From contig NZ_CP121247.1 in assembly GCF_029632765.1 (NCBI RefSeq), positions 992,001 through 1,056,000 on the forward strand: 64,000 nt of DNA, written 5' to 3'. The DNA comes from Arcanobacterium wilhelmae. GTDB lineage: Bacteria; Actinomycetota; Actinomycetes; Actinomycetales; Actinomycetaceae. The notes beneath the pieces are model-generated. The model searched no databases, was not told the DNA's origin, and was given only the letters and a program-made list of their open reading frames with translations. Each line of letters begins with the position of its first letter. The stretch's first letter is position 1. This document shows positions 37,998 to 47,485 of the stretch, in pieces. Both the position numbers and the translations under genes were made by a program.

Positions 37998-38927
37998 TCA
38001 GCGTCGTTTCTGCAACTGGCCAAGTACCTCTCGGTATTCGCGATCTTCACCCATCATTCGCAGCTCCTCGATCAGCATCGCCTGCGAGCTTCGAAGTGGC
38101 ATCGTCACCTCGAGGTCCTTACGATTCGGGCGCCGGATCACCGCATGCTCGCTCCCTGCTGGACGTTCAATAGCGAGCTCACCGTCCGCGCGAACAAGAG
38201 TCACTGAATCAATTCCCGCGCTTTCGGAATGAACCAACTCCAGCTCGACGCCAAGGCGTAACTCAAGCCATGCGCCCAGAAGGTGGGCGCCACCACGGTT
38301 CAGATTGCCAACAATCCTCGCATGTGTCATCTGCTCATGCGGGGGCTCGTCAAGAAGCGACGCCAAATGCCCCCGCCAGATCGTCAACCCTGCCCAGGTG
38401 AGATCAGTATCGCCAGGGGAGTAGTGTTCAGCAAGCGTACCGAGGGCTTTGCGAGGGTTTGCGGTCGAATTCGCGTGCGTGATGCGGCGTTGTGCAACCT
38501 GGCCAATGCTGGTTTGGGAGGGCGAGGCCGGCGCATCCTGCGGCCACCACGCAATCAACGGGGTATCTGGGAGAACGAGCGGCATCACGAGGCTACCAAG
38601 ATCGGTTCCTGCGCCACCACTCGGGCGGAGAATGACGATCTCTGCAAGGCCAGCTGTATCTCCGAGAATCATCTGCGCATCTAGGTTCGGCTGAGTGGCT
38701 GCTACCCCTGCGGCGACGTCTGGGTCTTCCAGGACGACGATGATACGTGCAGGGTGAGCTCGAGAGACCTCGAGCACGGCATTGATCACTTCCGCGACCG
38801 ACTCTTCAGACGGGCTGACCGCGACCAACGTAACCACGCGCGTGAGTGACGAGGATCCATCAGTCGTGCGCTGCCCCTCAAGCCACCTGCTCACATAGGC
38901 GGAGGTGGTTCCTTTCAGTTCATACAT
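37998..38927 (-). CDS. opcA: Glucose-6-phosphate dehydrogenase assembly protein OpcA
   Basis: A 309-residue OpcA-family protein, which binds and activates glucose-6-phosphate dehydrogenase. Family blocks are LILRPSGGAGTDLGSLVMPLVLPDTPLIAWWPQDAP and DLTWAGLTIWRGHLASLLD (given in part by position 95-125 and about 175). It lies nine bases after zwf on the same strand with AAGGAGAA before ATG 38927, so the two are co-translated. In many actinobacteria pgl follows opcA; it is absent here. Confidence 0.92.
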   Translation of the reverse strand: MYELKGTTSAYVSRWLEGQRTTDGSSSLTRVVTLVAVSPSEESVAEVINAVLEVSRAHPARIIVVLEDPDVAAGVAATQPNLDAQMILGDTAGLAEIVILRPSGGAGTDLGSLVMPLVLPDTPLIAWWPQDAPASPSQTSIGQVAQRRITHANSTANPRKALGTLAEHYSPGDTDLTWAGLTIWRGHLASLLDEPPHEQMTHARIVGNLNRGGAHLLGAWLELRLGVELELVHSESAGIDSVTLVRADGELAIERPAGSEHAVIRRPNRKDLEVTMPLRSSQAMLIEELRMMGEDREYREVLGQLQKRR

Positions 38928-38936
38928 CTTTTCTCC

Positions 38937-40466
38937 TTACGGGCGGCGCCACACGCGTCCGTCGAGTGCCAACATGTCGTGTGCTTCTTGGGGGCCCCAC
39001 GAGCCAGGAGCGTATTGGGGGATCTCACGATCGGTGTGCTCCCAATAATTTGTCGCCTGATCCACCAGCGCCCAAGAAAGCTCGAGCTCGGTCTGCTGAG
39101 GGAAAAGTGGTTCCTCTCCCATGAGTACATCCAGGATCAACCGTTCATAGGCTTCGGGCGTATATTCCGTAAACGCGTGGCCGTAACCAAAATCCATCGT
39201 GACGTCACGCAACATTGTCTGTGTGCCCGGCACCTTCGATCCGAACTTGAAGGTCACACCTTCCTCCGGCTGGATTCGAATCACAAGCGTGTTCGCATTG
39301 ACGTTTGCCATCGCCTCGTTCGAGAAGAACTGGAACGGGGGAGTACGGAACGTGAGGGCGATCTCCGTCACGCGCCGCCCGAGCCGCTTACCAGCGCGCA
39401 AATAGAACGGGACTCCAGCCCAACGGCGGTTGTTGATCCCCAGTCGGAAAGCTGCAAACGTATCCGTTCGCGAATCGTCGGCGATGCCCTCTTCGCCCCT
39501 GAAGGACGTGACATAATCGCCTCCCTGCCAGCCGGCGTCGTATTGGGCAAAAACGGAAGATTCCTCGACGGAGCCGATGAAGTGCGTTGCCGACAGCACC
39601 TTCTCCTTCTCCATGCGCAGCGCTTGTGGCGTGAACGCCGTCGGCTCTTCCATTGCAGTCAGTGCGAGAAGCTGGAGCAAGTGGTTCTGGATCACGTCGC
39701 GAGCCGCGCCGACGCCGTCGTAGTATCCGCCTCGGCCGGCGACGCCGATATCTTCAGCCATCGTAATCTCGACATGATCGATGTGGGCGTTATTCCACAG
39801 CGGTTCGTACAGCTCGTTGGCAAAACGCAACGCAAGGATGTTCTGCACGGTCTCCTTGCCCAAGTAGTGGTCGATTCGGAAGATCTCTGAAGGCTCGAAG
39901 ACATCGAGCACGACGTCGTTGAGTTCCTTAGACGAGGCGAGATCGTGCCCAAACGGCTTCTCGATCATGACGCGGCGCCACCCCGAATCCTCGTGGCGGT
40001 CAAGGCCAGCAGCCTTCAGTTCCTTCAGGACGTGGGGGAAAAGCTTTGGAGGAATCGCCAAATAGAACGCGTAGTTACCTCCGGTGCCACGCTCCGTTTC
40101 CGCGCGAGCAAGCTCCTCGCTCAGCTTCGCGAAGGTCTCTTCTGACGTGTAATCGCCGATGACTTGTCTGAACCCGCTCATCAACTGCGCGAGAACACGC
40201 TCGTCAATTCCGGTATTCGCTCCTGCACGAATCGCTTCCTCAGCCATCTTTGTGAAATCGTCGATCCCCTTCTTCGGACGCGCCACGCCGATCAAGGTGA
40301 ACGACGGCGGAAGAAGGCCACGATGCGCCAGATCGTAGATCGCGGGAAGAATCTTGCGCTTCGACAAATCTCCCGTGAGCCCGAACAACACCAAACCGGC
40401 CGGACCTGCCACTCGTTCCAGCCGGCTATCCCACGGCATGACGAGCGGATTTTCCCAATGACTCAT
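38937..40466 (-). CDS. zwf: Glucose-6-phosphate 1-dehydrogenase
   Basis: A 509-residue NADP-dependent enzyme opening the oxidative pentose phosphate pathway. The nucleotide motif GLTGDLSKRKILPAIYDL (about 28-45) and the substrate motif FRIDHYLGKETVQN (catalytic His nearby) are intact. AAGGGAAGA precedes ATG 40466. It is followed by opcA with a nine-base gap and preceded by a terminator that separates it from tkt, so it probably has its own promoter in 40467-40560. Confidence 0.95.
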   Translation of the reverse strand: MSHWENPLVMPWDSRLERVAGPAGLVLFGLTGDLSKRKILPAIYDLAHRGLLPPSFTLIGVARPKKGIDDFTKMAEEAIRAGANTGIDERVLAQLMSGFRQVIGDYTSEETFAKLSEELARAETERGTGGNYAFYLAIPPKLFPHVLKELKAAGLDRHEDSGWRRVMIEKPFGHDLASSKELNDVVLDVFEPSEIFRIDHYLGKETVQNILALRFANELYEPLWNNAHIDHVEITMAEDIGVAGRGGYYDGVGAARDVIQNHLLQLLALTAMEEPTAFTPQALRMEKEKVLSATHFIGSVEESSVFAQYDAGWQGGDYVTSFRGEEGIADDSRTDTFAAFRLGINNRRWAGVPFYLRAGKRLGRRVTEIALTFRTPPFQFFSNEAMANVNANTLVIRIQPEEGVTFKFGSKVPGTQTMLRDVTMDFGYGHAFTEYTPEAYERLILDVLMGEEPLFPQQTELELSWALVDQATNYWEHTDREIPQYAPGSWGPQEAHDMLALDGRVWRRP

Positions 40467-40562
40467 CGAATCTTCCCTTCACTGACCAAAAATTGGCACG
40501 CGAACAGAACGCGTGCCGTGTGTTTAGCATTCCACACTTCGCCCCAAAAGCTCGGAGACGAA

Positions 40563-40596
40563 GTGTGGGGTGAGCAAGCAACCGCTCACCCCACAC
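40563..40596 (-). terminator. 13-bp terminator hairpin after tkt
   Basis: Arms GTGTGGGGTGAGC (40563-40575) and GCTCACCCCACAC (40584-40596) lie just past the minus-strand tkt stop. There is no long T-run after it. Confidence 0.65.
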
Positions 40597-40601
40597 ATTG
40601 G

Positions 40602-42695
40602 TTACTTCGCCGCGGCGATTGATTCCTTTGCGGCCTCAACGACGTGTTCAGCGGTCATGCCGAACTTCTCCATCAGGAGAGCTCCGTCTGCTGAGGCGCC
40701 GAAGTTGTCGATGCCCACGCTGCGGCCGGCGTCGCCAACGATGCTTGCCCAGCCGAACGTCACGCCTGCCTCCACCGAAACGCGTGCGCGCACTGACGTC
40801 GGAATGACAGACTCGCGGTACGCTGCATCTTGACGGTTAAACCACTCCACCGACGGCATCGACACGACGCGCGCACCGATCCCGTCTTGGGCGAGCTTCG
40901 CGCGTGCCTCGAGCGCCAGCTGCACTTCAGAACCCGTTGCGATCAGAACGACGTCGAGCTTGTCTGCATCGGCGAGGACATAGCCTCCCTTGAGCGTGCC
41001 TTCAGCCGAGGCGAGGACATCACCGTGCGCCTGGCCCTCACCACGTTCGAAAACGGGAACACCCTGACGGGTGAGGACAAGACCCGCCGGGTTCGACGTG
41101 TTCTCAAGGATGCCACGCCATGCCCAAGCGGTTTCGTTTGCGTCCGCTGGACGTACCATGTCCAGCCCAGGAATCGCGCGATACGACCACATGTGCTCCA
41201 CTGGCTGGTGGGTGGGGCCATCCTCGCCCACGCCCACCGAATCATGTGTCCACACAAAGATCGACGGGATCTTCATAAGAGCCGCCAAGCGAACCGGGGG
41301 ACGCATGTAATCGGCAAACACGAGGAAGGTACCACCGTAGACACGGGTCAGGCCCTCCAACGTGATGCCGTTGAGGATCGAGCCCATTGCGTGCTCGCGA
41401 ATACCGAAGTGAAGCGTACGTCCGAACTCATTCCCGGGGAACTTCTTCGAGCTACGCTCGGAAGGGATGAACGACGGTTCGCCGTCCATCGTGGTGTTGT
41501 TCGACCCTGCAAGATCCGCTGAGCCGCCCCACAGCTCCGGGAGAACATCCTTCAGAGCATTGAGCACCTTTCCCGATGCCGCGCGGGTCGCGATCTTCTG
41601 ACCGGGCTCGAACACAGGGAGCGCCTTCTCCCAGCCCTCGGGCAGGGAGCGAGTGAGCAGACGCTGGTACAGCGCAAATTTCTCCGGGTTGGTGTTCTTC
41701 CACGCCTCAAACTTCGCGTCCCACACCTCGTGAGCCGCCGCGGCGCGAGCCGCAACCTGGCCGCGAGTGTATTCGAGAAGGCCATCGGGCACCTGGAACG
41801 TGAGATCCGGGTTCAGGCCGATCTTCTCCTTCAGCCCGCGGATCTCCTCATCCCCGAGTGCGTTTCCGTGAGCGCCTGCCGAGTTCTGGATGTTCGGGGA
41901 TGGCCAGGCGATGATGGTCTTGAGCTTGATGATCGAGGGGCGATCAGTGACCTTCTTCGCCTCCTCGATCGCGTCAAAGACGGCCTGCAGGTTCTCGTGG
42001 TAGTTGCCGTTGTTGCGGAAATCGACAGTCTGGGTGTGCCAGCCGTAGGCCGCATAACGGGCGAGTGCATCCTCGGTGTAGGCGATCGACGTGTTGTCTT
42101 CAATCGTGATGTCGTTCTCGTCATAGAGGACGACGAGGTTGCCGAGCTTCTGAGTTCCGGCGATCGACGACGCCTCGGAAGCCACGCCCTCCTCCAAATC
42201 ACCTTCACCGGCAATCACGAACGTGTAGTGATCGAACGGAGAATCGCCGAGCGGAGTATTCGGGTCGAGGAGACCGTGAATCCGGCGGGTCGCCATGGCC
42301 ATACCGACGGCGTTCGAGATTCCCTGACCAAGCGGGCCTGTGGTGGTCTCAACACCGCGCGTGTGGCCGTACTCCGGGTGGCCGGGCGTGAGAGATCCCC
42401 ACTGGCGCAACCCCTTAAGATCATCGAGCTCAAGCCCGGCACCAGCGAGGAAAAGCTGGTTGTACAGCGTCAGCGAGGAATGACCAGCCGACAACACAAA
42501 ACGATCGCGTCCCAGCCACTGATCGTCGTTCGGATCGAAGTTCATGACCTTCTGGAACAAGGTGTAAGCGACGCCCGAAAGCGAGATAGCGGTACCAGGG
42601 TGTCCGTTCCCGACGTTTTGCACGGCATCGGCAGTGAGGCCGCGCCCAACCTCGACAGCGAGCTGATCGCGCTCGGTCCAGTTGAACTCAGACAT
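40602..42695 (-). CDS. tkt: Transketolase
   Basis: A 697-residue thiamine-diphosphate enzyme of the pentose phosphate pathway. Visible are [29 protein letters not shown], the ThDP/Mg motif around [16 protein letters not shown]...[10 protein letters not shown], and the pyrimidine-domain [29 protein letters not shown] precedes ATG 42695; a 45-residue upstream extension crosses the promoter and is rejected. Transaldolase, usually next to tkt in actinobacteria, is not found here. Confidence 0.95.
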   Translation of the reverse strand: MSEFNWTERDQLAVEVGRGLTADAVQNVGNGHPGTAISLSGVAYTLFQKVMNFDPNDDQWLGRDRFVLSAGHSSLTLYNQLFLAGAGLELDDLKGLRQWGSLTPGHPEYGHTRGVETTTGPLGQGISNAVGMAMATRRIHGLLDPNTPLGDSPFDHYTFVIAGEGDLEEGVASEASSIAGTQKLGNLVVLYDENDITIEDNTSIAYTEDALARYAAYGWHTQTVDFRNNGNYHENLQAVFDAIEEAKKVTDRPSIIKLKTIIAWPSPNIQNSAGAHGNALGDEEIRGLKEKIGLNPDLTFQVPDGLLEYTRGQVAARAAAAHEVWDAKFEAWKNTNPEKFALYQRLLTRSLPEGWEKALPVFEPGQKIATRAASGKVLNALKDVLPELWGGSADLAGSNNTTMDGEPSFIPSERSSKKFPGNEFGRTLHFGIREHAMGSILNGITLEGLTRVYGGTFLVFADYMRPPVRLAALMKIPSIFVWTHDSVGVGEDGPTHQPVEHMWSYRAIPGLDMVRPADANETAWAWRGILENTSNPAGLVLTRQGVPVFERGEGQAHGDVLASAEGTLKGGYVLADADKLDVVLIATGSEVQLALEARAKLAQDGIGARVVSMPSVEWFNRQDAAYRESVIPTSVRARVSVEAGVTFGWASIVGDAGRSVGIDNFGASADGALLMEKFGMTAEHVVEAAKESIAAAK

Positions 42696-42739
42696 ATAAA
42701 CGTTCCTTCTTTCTCCATTCGGAAGACATGTCAAACAAA

Positions 42740-42745
42740 AGTCTA
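42740..42745 (-). promoter_or_regulatory. Candidate -10 element (TAGACT) for tkt, flanked by two TTGACA copies
   Basis: On the minus strand TAGACT lies between TTGACA at 42749-42754 and TTGACA at 42729-42734. Neither TTGACA has ideal spacing to TAGACT, so the exact promoter is uncertain. Confidence 0.35.
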
Positions 42746-42821
42746 ACCTGTCAAGGGCGCGTTTTAATCCCGCACCCGCATGAGGAAAGATGAAAAAATA
42801 ATGAAAAATCGAGGAGGGTGT

Positions 42822-43748
42822 GTGGACCAAGAACTACCAGCGGCGATGGCTCGCCAGATGGAGCAGTACCTGACGCACCTACAGGTGGAGCGTTCGGTGT
42901 CGCCCCATACGCTAGCCGCCTATCGTCGCGACCTCGACAAGTACGCCGCACACGTCGCCTCGCGTTCGATTTCAAGCTTCGCCGACGTCGGTGAGGAGGA
43001 CGCCGCATCGTTCGTGGACTACCTCCGCGCCGAGTTGTCACTGGCTGTGTCGTCGGTTGCACGGATGGTGACTGCGGTGCGCCAGTTTCACACGTTCCTT
43101 CTCGATGAGGGGATCGCGGCGACGAATCCCACTGCAGATCTCCACCCGCCGAAGATCGGCTCGCGTCTACCGAAAGCGATCACGGTGGGGGAGATGGCTG
43201 TACTGATAGAGGCCGCGTCGGTTGGCGATACCCCAGTTGCCCTCCGCGATCGCACACTTCTCGAAGTCCTGTACGGAACGGGCGCGCGAATCTCCGAGGC
43301 TGTTGCACTGACCGCCGACGACATTTCGTTCGAGAGCGCAACGATCCGTCTATTCGGCAAAGGGAGAAAAGAACGTATCCTTCCTCTTGGAAAGTATGCG
43401 CTCGACTCGCTGGAGGCGTATCTCGTGCGCGGGCGGCCTGCCCTCGCAACGAAAGGAACGGGATCGACGTCGTTGTTCCTCAACACACGCGGGCGGCCAC
43501 TGTCGCGCCAAAGCGCATGGGGAATCATCCAACAGGTCGCCGAGCGTGCCGGGGTTGGACACATTTCGCCCCACACGTTCCGCCACTCCTTCGCTACCCA
43601 CCTGCTCCAAGGCGGCGCGGACGTGCGCGTTGTTCAAGAAATGCTCGGGCATGCCTCAGTCACCACAACTCAGATCTACACCTTGGTTTCGGCCGATACG
43701 TTGCGGGAAGTGTATGCGAGTGCTCACCCACGTGCGTGGCACGAATGA
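42822..43748 (+). CDS. xerD: Site-specific tyrosine recombinase XerD
   Basis: A 308-residue recombinase that resolves chromosome dimers at dif with its partner XerC. The N-terminal SAM-like core-binding domain spans about 10-100. Catalytic residues are R156 (GTGARISEA), H251 and R254 (HTFRHS), H277 (LGHAS) and Y286 (TQIYTLV). GTG 42822 is chosen because GAGGAGGG lies just upstream; the in-frame ATG 42780 would add 14 unconserved residues. It begins the conserved run xerD-parA-scpA-scpB. It is a housekeeping Xer, not a phage integrase. Confidence 0.92.
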   Translation: MDQELPAAMARQMEQYLTHLQVERSVSPHTLAAYRRDLDKYAAHVASRSISSFADVGEEDAASFVDYLRAELSLAVSSVARMVTAVRQFHTFLLDEGIAATNPTADLHPPKIGSRLPKAITVGEMAVLIEAASVGDTPVALRDRTLLEVLYGTGARISEAVALTADDISFESATIRLFGKGRKERILPLGKYALDSLEAYLVRGRPALATKGTGSTSLFLNTRGRPLSRQSAWGIIQQVAERAGVGHISPHTFRHSFATHLLQGGADVRVVQEMLGHASVTTTQIYTLVSADTLREVYASAHPRAWHE

Positions 43749-43756
43749 TTTTCCGG

Positions 43757-43762
43757 TAGATT
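43757..43762 (+). promoter_or_regulatory. -10 element (TAGATT) of a probable leaderless promoter for parA-scpA
   Basis: TAGATT is seven bases before GTG 43770, in the 21-base gap after xerD. Confidence 0.5.
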
Positions 43763-43769
43763 TAGTTCT

Positions 43770-44621
43770 GTGAGTGCAGAACAGATCGAGCTTTTTGATA
43801 ACGGTGAAAAAGACTTCCCGCTCCCCAGCGAGCTGGAGGCACATGGCCCTGCGCGCATCATCGCGATGTGCAACCAGAAGGGCGGCGTGGGAAAAACGAC
43901 TACCTCGATTAACCTCGCGGCATCGCTGGCTGGTTATGGCCGCAAGGTACTCATCGTCGATTTCGATCCGCAGGGGGCTGCGTCGGCCGGTCTGGGTATC
44001 AATGCCAATGCGCTCGATCGCACGATCTACGATGAGTTATTGTCGCTCAAGCCCGATCCGTACCGAATTATCCAGCACACGTCCGTTGAGAACCTGGATA
44101 TTTTGCCGGCCAATATTGAGCTCTCCGCAGCCGAGATCCAGCTGATTAACGAGGTGGCTCGCGAACAGGCACTCACGCGCGTTCTCACCCCGTGCCTGAA
44201 CGACTATGACGTGGTGATTGTCGACTGTCAGCCGTCGCTGGGCTTGCTCACCGTCAACGCTCTCACTGCTGCGCACGGCGTGATCATCCCGCTCGAAGCA
44301 GAGTTCTTCGCGATGCGTGGCGTGGCTTTGCTTGTGGAGCAGATCCAGCGCGTCCAGGATCGTCTGAACCCAAAGCTCGAGATCGACGGCGTTTTGCTCA
44401 CGATGGTCGATACGCGCACCTTGCACGCTCGCGAGGTCATCGCCACAATCGAGGCGCAGTTCAATGAGAAGGTGTTCGATACGAAGATCTCTCGGACCGT
44501 GAAGTTCCCCGATGCGACGATCGCTGCCGAACCGATTACCTCCTTCGCCCCCAATCATCCAGGCTCGCTGGCCTACAAGCGCCTGGCACGTGAGCTGATC
44601 GCGCGTGGTGCATCTGCCTAA
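43770..44621 (+). CDS. parA: ParA-family chromosome-partition ATPase
   Basis: A 283-residue Walker-type ATPase. The deviant Walker A is CNQKGGVGKTT (K37 and K42), motif A' VIVDCQPSLG and the later EAEFFAMRGVALL follow. It has an N-terminal extension of about 28 residues. This ParA beside scpA is distinct from the origin-proximal parAB pair; its role is probably in segregation or condensin loading. GTG 43770 fits a leaderless promoter. Its TAA stop overlaps the scpA ATG. Confidence 0.9.
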   Translation: MSAEQIELFDNGEKDFPLPSELEAHGPARIIAMCNQKGGVGKTTTSINLAASLAGYGRKVLIVDFDPQGAASAGLGINANALDRTIYDELLSLKPDPYRIIQHTSVENLDILPANIELSAAEIQLINEVAREQALTRVLTPCLNDYDVVIVDCQPSLGLLTVNALTAAHGVIIPLEAEFFAMRGVALLVEQIQRVQDRLNPKLEIDGVLLTMVDTRTLHAREVIATIEAQFNEKVFDTKISRTVKFPDATIAAEPITSFAPNHPGSLAYKRLARELIARGASA

Positions 44622-45499
44622 TGGAGCAACCGAGCCTTCTGGAGGAGTCTGCTGGCGGCTTCGCCGTCGAACTTGACGCCTTCTCTGGGCCTTTCGAGGT
44701 GCTCCTTACCCTGATTGCCCGCAAGCGACTCGATATCACGGAGGTCGCGCTCGGCGCTGTGACCGATGAGTTTTTGGCGTTCGTCGCAGCCCAGGACGAG
44801 GCAGATCTCTCTCAAATGTCAGAATTCGTCGTGGTTGCCGCTACTCTTCTCGATCTGAAGGCAGCCCGGTTGCTGCCGAAAGAGGATCGCGACGACGACG
44901 ACAACTACGAGCTGTTGGAGGCCCGCGATCTCCTGTTTGCGAAGCTTCTTCAGTATCGCGCTTTCAAGGAGGTCGCAGCGGTTTTTGCTGCTCGGCTGGC
45001 GTCCCAGTCGCTTGCCTATGCGCGCGATGTTCCCCTCGAGGAGTACTTTCGCAGCCTCCTTCCCGAGGTCCAGTTGCGTGCAACAGCCGCCGACCTTGCA
45101 CGGATCGTAGCTGGCGCTTTTTCGCGTACCCCGCCTATTGTCCGGCTCGACCACCTCCACGATCCTCTCGTTCCTGTTGAAACCCAGGTCAGCTACATTC
45201 GTGACAGGCTGATTGCTGGCGACCGTGTCTCGTTCGCGTCGCTGTGTGCCGATGCTGAGAACATTCCAACGATCGTTTCGCGTTTCATGGCGGTTCTGGA
45301 GATGCTGCGCGACGGCGAAGTGCGGGTGGAGCAGGAAGCGGCGCTCGCTGCGCTCATCATTACGCGCGTCGCGCCTGGCAAGTCTAAGCGCGGCGTCGTC
45401 GTTTCAAACTCAGGGCCCACCGACGTCGGCGGGGGAGCCGAGGGAAGTTCTGCCGAAACACACCACACGCAACACATGGAAGGAGCAGGCGATGCGTGA
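44621..45499 (+). CDS. scpA: Segregation and condensation protein A
   Basis: A 292-residue kleisin that bridges SMC heads and binds ScpB. The N-terminal FSGPFEVLLTLIARKRLDITEVALGAVT is characteristic; LDLKAARLLP and a C-terminal winged-helix segment follow. The last about 30 residues are low complexity and overlap the scpB start by eight bases. The ATG overlaps the parA stop (TAATG). Confidence 0.92.
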   Translation: MEQPSLLEESAGGFAVELDAFSGPFEVLLTLIARKRLDITEVALGAVTDEFLAFVAAQDEADLSQMSEFVVVAATLLDLKAARLLPKEDRDDDDNYELLEARDLLFAKLLQYRAFKEVAAVFAARLASQSLAYARDVPLEEYFRSLLPEVQLRATAADLARIVAGAFSRTPPIVRLDHLHDPLVPVETQVSYIRDRLIAGDRVSFASLCADAENIPTIVSRFMAVLEMLRDGEVRVEQEAALAALIITRVAPGKSKRGVVVSNSGPTDVGGGAEGSSAETHHTQHMEGAGDA

Positions 45500-46058
45500 A
45501 TCCGCACAGCGCAAGGGGGCCCTCGAGGCGATCCTCATGGTGGCGAGCGAACCCGTCCCGCTCAAAGCCCTTGCCTTCGCCATCGATACTCCTGAGGGGG
45601 AGACGCTCGAATTGCTACGTCAGTTGCAGAACGAGTACGCCTCCGATTCCGATGCGCCTCGTGGCTTCCAGATCCGCGAAGTTGGCGGGGGCTGGCGCTT
45701 CTACTCAAACCCGCACTACGCCGACGTCGTCGCGGGATTCGTCACAGCAGGTACGAGTTCTCGCCTCTCGCAGCCAGCCTTGGAAACGTTGGCCGTTATC
45801 GCGTATAAGCAGCCTGTCACGCGCGCCCAGATTGCCCAAATACGCGGTGTTGAGGTAGATTCTGTTGTTCGGACTTTGCAAACACGCGGTCTCGTTGAGC
45901 AAATCGGAGTGGCCCCAGCCACCGGTGCTGGACTTTACGGGACAAGCGAGCTTTTCCTTGAGAAGATGGGCATGAACAGCCTCGAGGAACTTGCGCCGCT
46001 CGCGCCGTATCTGCCGGGCGATGATGAACTTGAAGAAATTGAGAAGGAGCTGCCATGA
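45492..46058 (+). CDS. scpB: Segregation and condensation protein B
   Basis: A 188-residue winged-helix protein that dimerises and wraps the kleisin ScpA. ALEAILMVASEPVPLKALA and SQPALETLAVIAYKQPVTRAQI are the typical two winged helices. ATG 45492 has GGAAGGAG upstream; the longer frame lies within scpA. Its stop overlaps the next ATG (ATGA). Confidence 0.92.
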   Translation: MRESAQRKGALEAILMVASEPVPLKALAFAIDTPEGETLELLRQLQNEYASDSDAPRGFQIREVGGGWRFYSNPHYADVVAGFVTAGTSSRLSQPALETLAVIAYKQPVTRAQIAQIRGVEVDSVVRTLQTRGLVEQIGVAPATGAGLYGTSELFLEKMGMNSLEELAPLAPYLPGDDELEEIEKELP

Positions 46059-46804
46059 GACAGCAAGATATGCATAACCCCAATGGCGAGCGCCTACAGA
46101 AAATTCTGGCACACGCTGGTGTTGCCTCGCGGCGAGCTGCCGAAGAGCTGATCGCGGAGGGCCGCGTTGAGGTTAATGGTCAGGTGATCCGCCAGCTCGG
46201 AATTCGAGTGGATCCCACCCAGGTGTCGATCCATGTCGATGGGATGCCGGTGCAGCTGGATCAGTCGAAGCTCACAGTTGCGGTGTACAAGGAGCCGGGT
46301 GTTGTCTCGACTATGCACGACGACCAGGGCCGCCGCACGCTCGCTGAGTACATACAAGATCGTCCCGAACGCCTGTTCCATGTTGGCCGTCTCGATATCG
46401 ACACCGAGGGTCTGATTCTTCTGACAAACGACGGCGAGCTGGCGCACCGCCTGACCCACCCGAGTTACGAAATCCCGAAGACGTACATTGCACGCGTTGA
46501 GGGGACGGTAACCCGCGGTTTGGGCAAGGTCCTTGAGAAGGGCATTACCCTTGAGGACGGACCGATTCACGTCGATAAGTTCGTGCTCCGAGAGGCCCAG
46601 CGAAAGAATTCGATCATTGAGGTGACGCTTCACTCGGGCCGCAACCGCATCGTGCGCCGTATGATGGAGGAGGTCGGTCACCCGGTGATGGAGCTTGTCC
46701 GTACTCAGTTCGGCAACATCCAGGTGGGCCATTTGAAGCCGGGCCGCTACCGCCAGATTGCGGGAAGCGAGCTCGGAGCACTCATGCATATGGTGGGGAT
46801 GTAA
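46055..46804 (+). CDS. rluB: 23S rRNA pseudouridine synthase (RluB/RsuA family)
   Basis: A 249-residue pseudouridine synthase. An N-terminal S4 RNA-binding domain (about 8-60, ERLQKILAHAGVASRRAAEELI) precedes the catalytic domain with VGRLDIDTEGLILLTNDG, containing the nucleophilic Asp, and SGRNRIVRRMMEEVGHPV. It probably modifies U2605-like sites of 23S rRNA. It lies between scpB and cmk with one-base spacing, a conserved Gram-positive order. Confidence 0.92.
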   Translation: MRQQDMHNPNGERLQKILAHAGVASRRAAEELIAEGRVEVNGQVIRQLGIRVDPTQVSIHVDGMPVQLDQSKLTVAVYKEPGVVSTMHDDQGRRTLAEYIQDRPERLFHVGRLDIDTEGLILLTNDGELAHRLTHPSYEIPKTYIARVEGTVTRGLGKVLEKGITLEDGPIHVDKFVLREAQRKNSIIEVTLHSGRNRIVRRMMEEVGHPVMELVRTQFGNIQVGHLKPGRYRQIAGSELGALMHMVGM

Positions 46805-47476
46805 ATGATTATTGCGATTGACGGGCCGTCGGGCTCCGGGAAATCAACGGTTTCGAAGCTCGTGGCACAGCGCAACGGCCTTGCGTACTTGGATACGGGT
46901 GCGATGTTTCGCGCAGCAGCGTGGTGGGCGCACCGCGGGGGTATTGATCTCGATGACCAGGCGGCGGTCGAAGAAGCGACCAAGGAAATGCCGTTCACTC
47001 CGCCCCTCGATCCGCTCGACCAAACTTTCGTTCTCGACGGAGTCGATATTACGTCCGCGATTCGCGAGCCGTCTCTGTCGCGTGTCGTGTCAAAAGTCGC
47101 TGTCAACCTGGGCGTCCGCGCTGAGCTGTTGCGCCGCCAGCGTGAGGTCATCGCCGCCGAGCAGCGCGGAGGTTTCTCGGGAGGCGCGGGAATCGTCGCG
47201 GAAGGACGTGACATCACCACCGTCGTCGTGCCGGAGGCAGATGTGCGCGTCTTGCTGACCGCCTCGGAAGAGGCCCGTCTTGCTCGCCGAGCACGCGAGG
47301 TCCGTGGCGACGCTTCCGACGCGGCAATCGAAGCCACCCGAGCCGAGATCGTCGACCGCGATAAGGCGGATTCCACTGTTTCGGAATTCATGCACGCTGC
47401 CGACGGCGTTACGACAATCGACTCGTCGGCCCTCACCATCGACCAAGTGGTCGATGCTATTCAATCTTTGATGTAA
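46805..47476 (+). CDS. cmk: Cytidylate kinase
   Basis: A 223-residue (d)CMP kinase. P-loop IDGPSGSGKSTVSKL, substrate Asp/Tyr block YLDTGAMFRAAAW, and VAEGRDITTVVVPEADV are intact; the lid RAREVRGDAS and the final RDKADST also match. ATG begins right after the rluB stop, and der follows nine bases later, giving the classical cmk-der pair. Confidence 0.94.
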   Translation: MIIAIDGPSGSGKSTVSKLVAQRNGLAYLDTGAMFRAAAWWAHRGGIDLDDQAAVEEATKEMPFTPPLDPLDQTFVLDGVDITSAIREPSLSRVVSKVAVNLGVRAELLRRQREVIAAEQRGGFSGGAGIVAEGRDITTVVVPEADVRVLLTASEEARLARRAREVRGDASDAAIEATRAEIVDRDKADSTVSEFMHAADGVTTIDSSALTIDQVVDAIQSLM

Positions 47477-47485
47477 GGAACACAC

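Noticed and set aside
42822..43748. XerD as a mobile-element integrase
   Set aside because: Full housekeeping XerD features and conserved synteny with parA-scpA-scpB.
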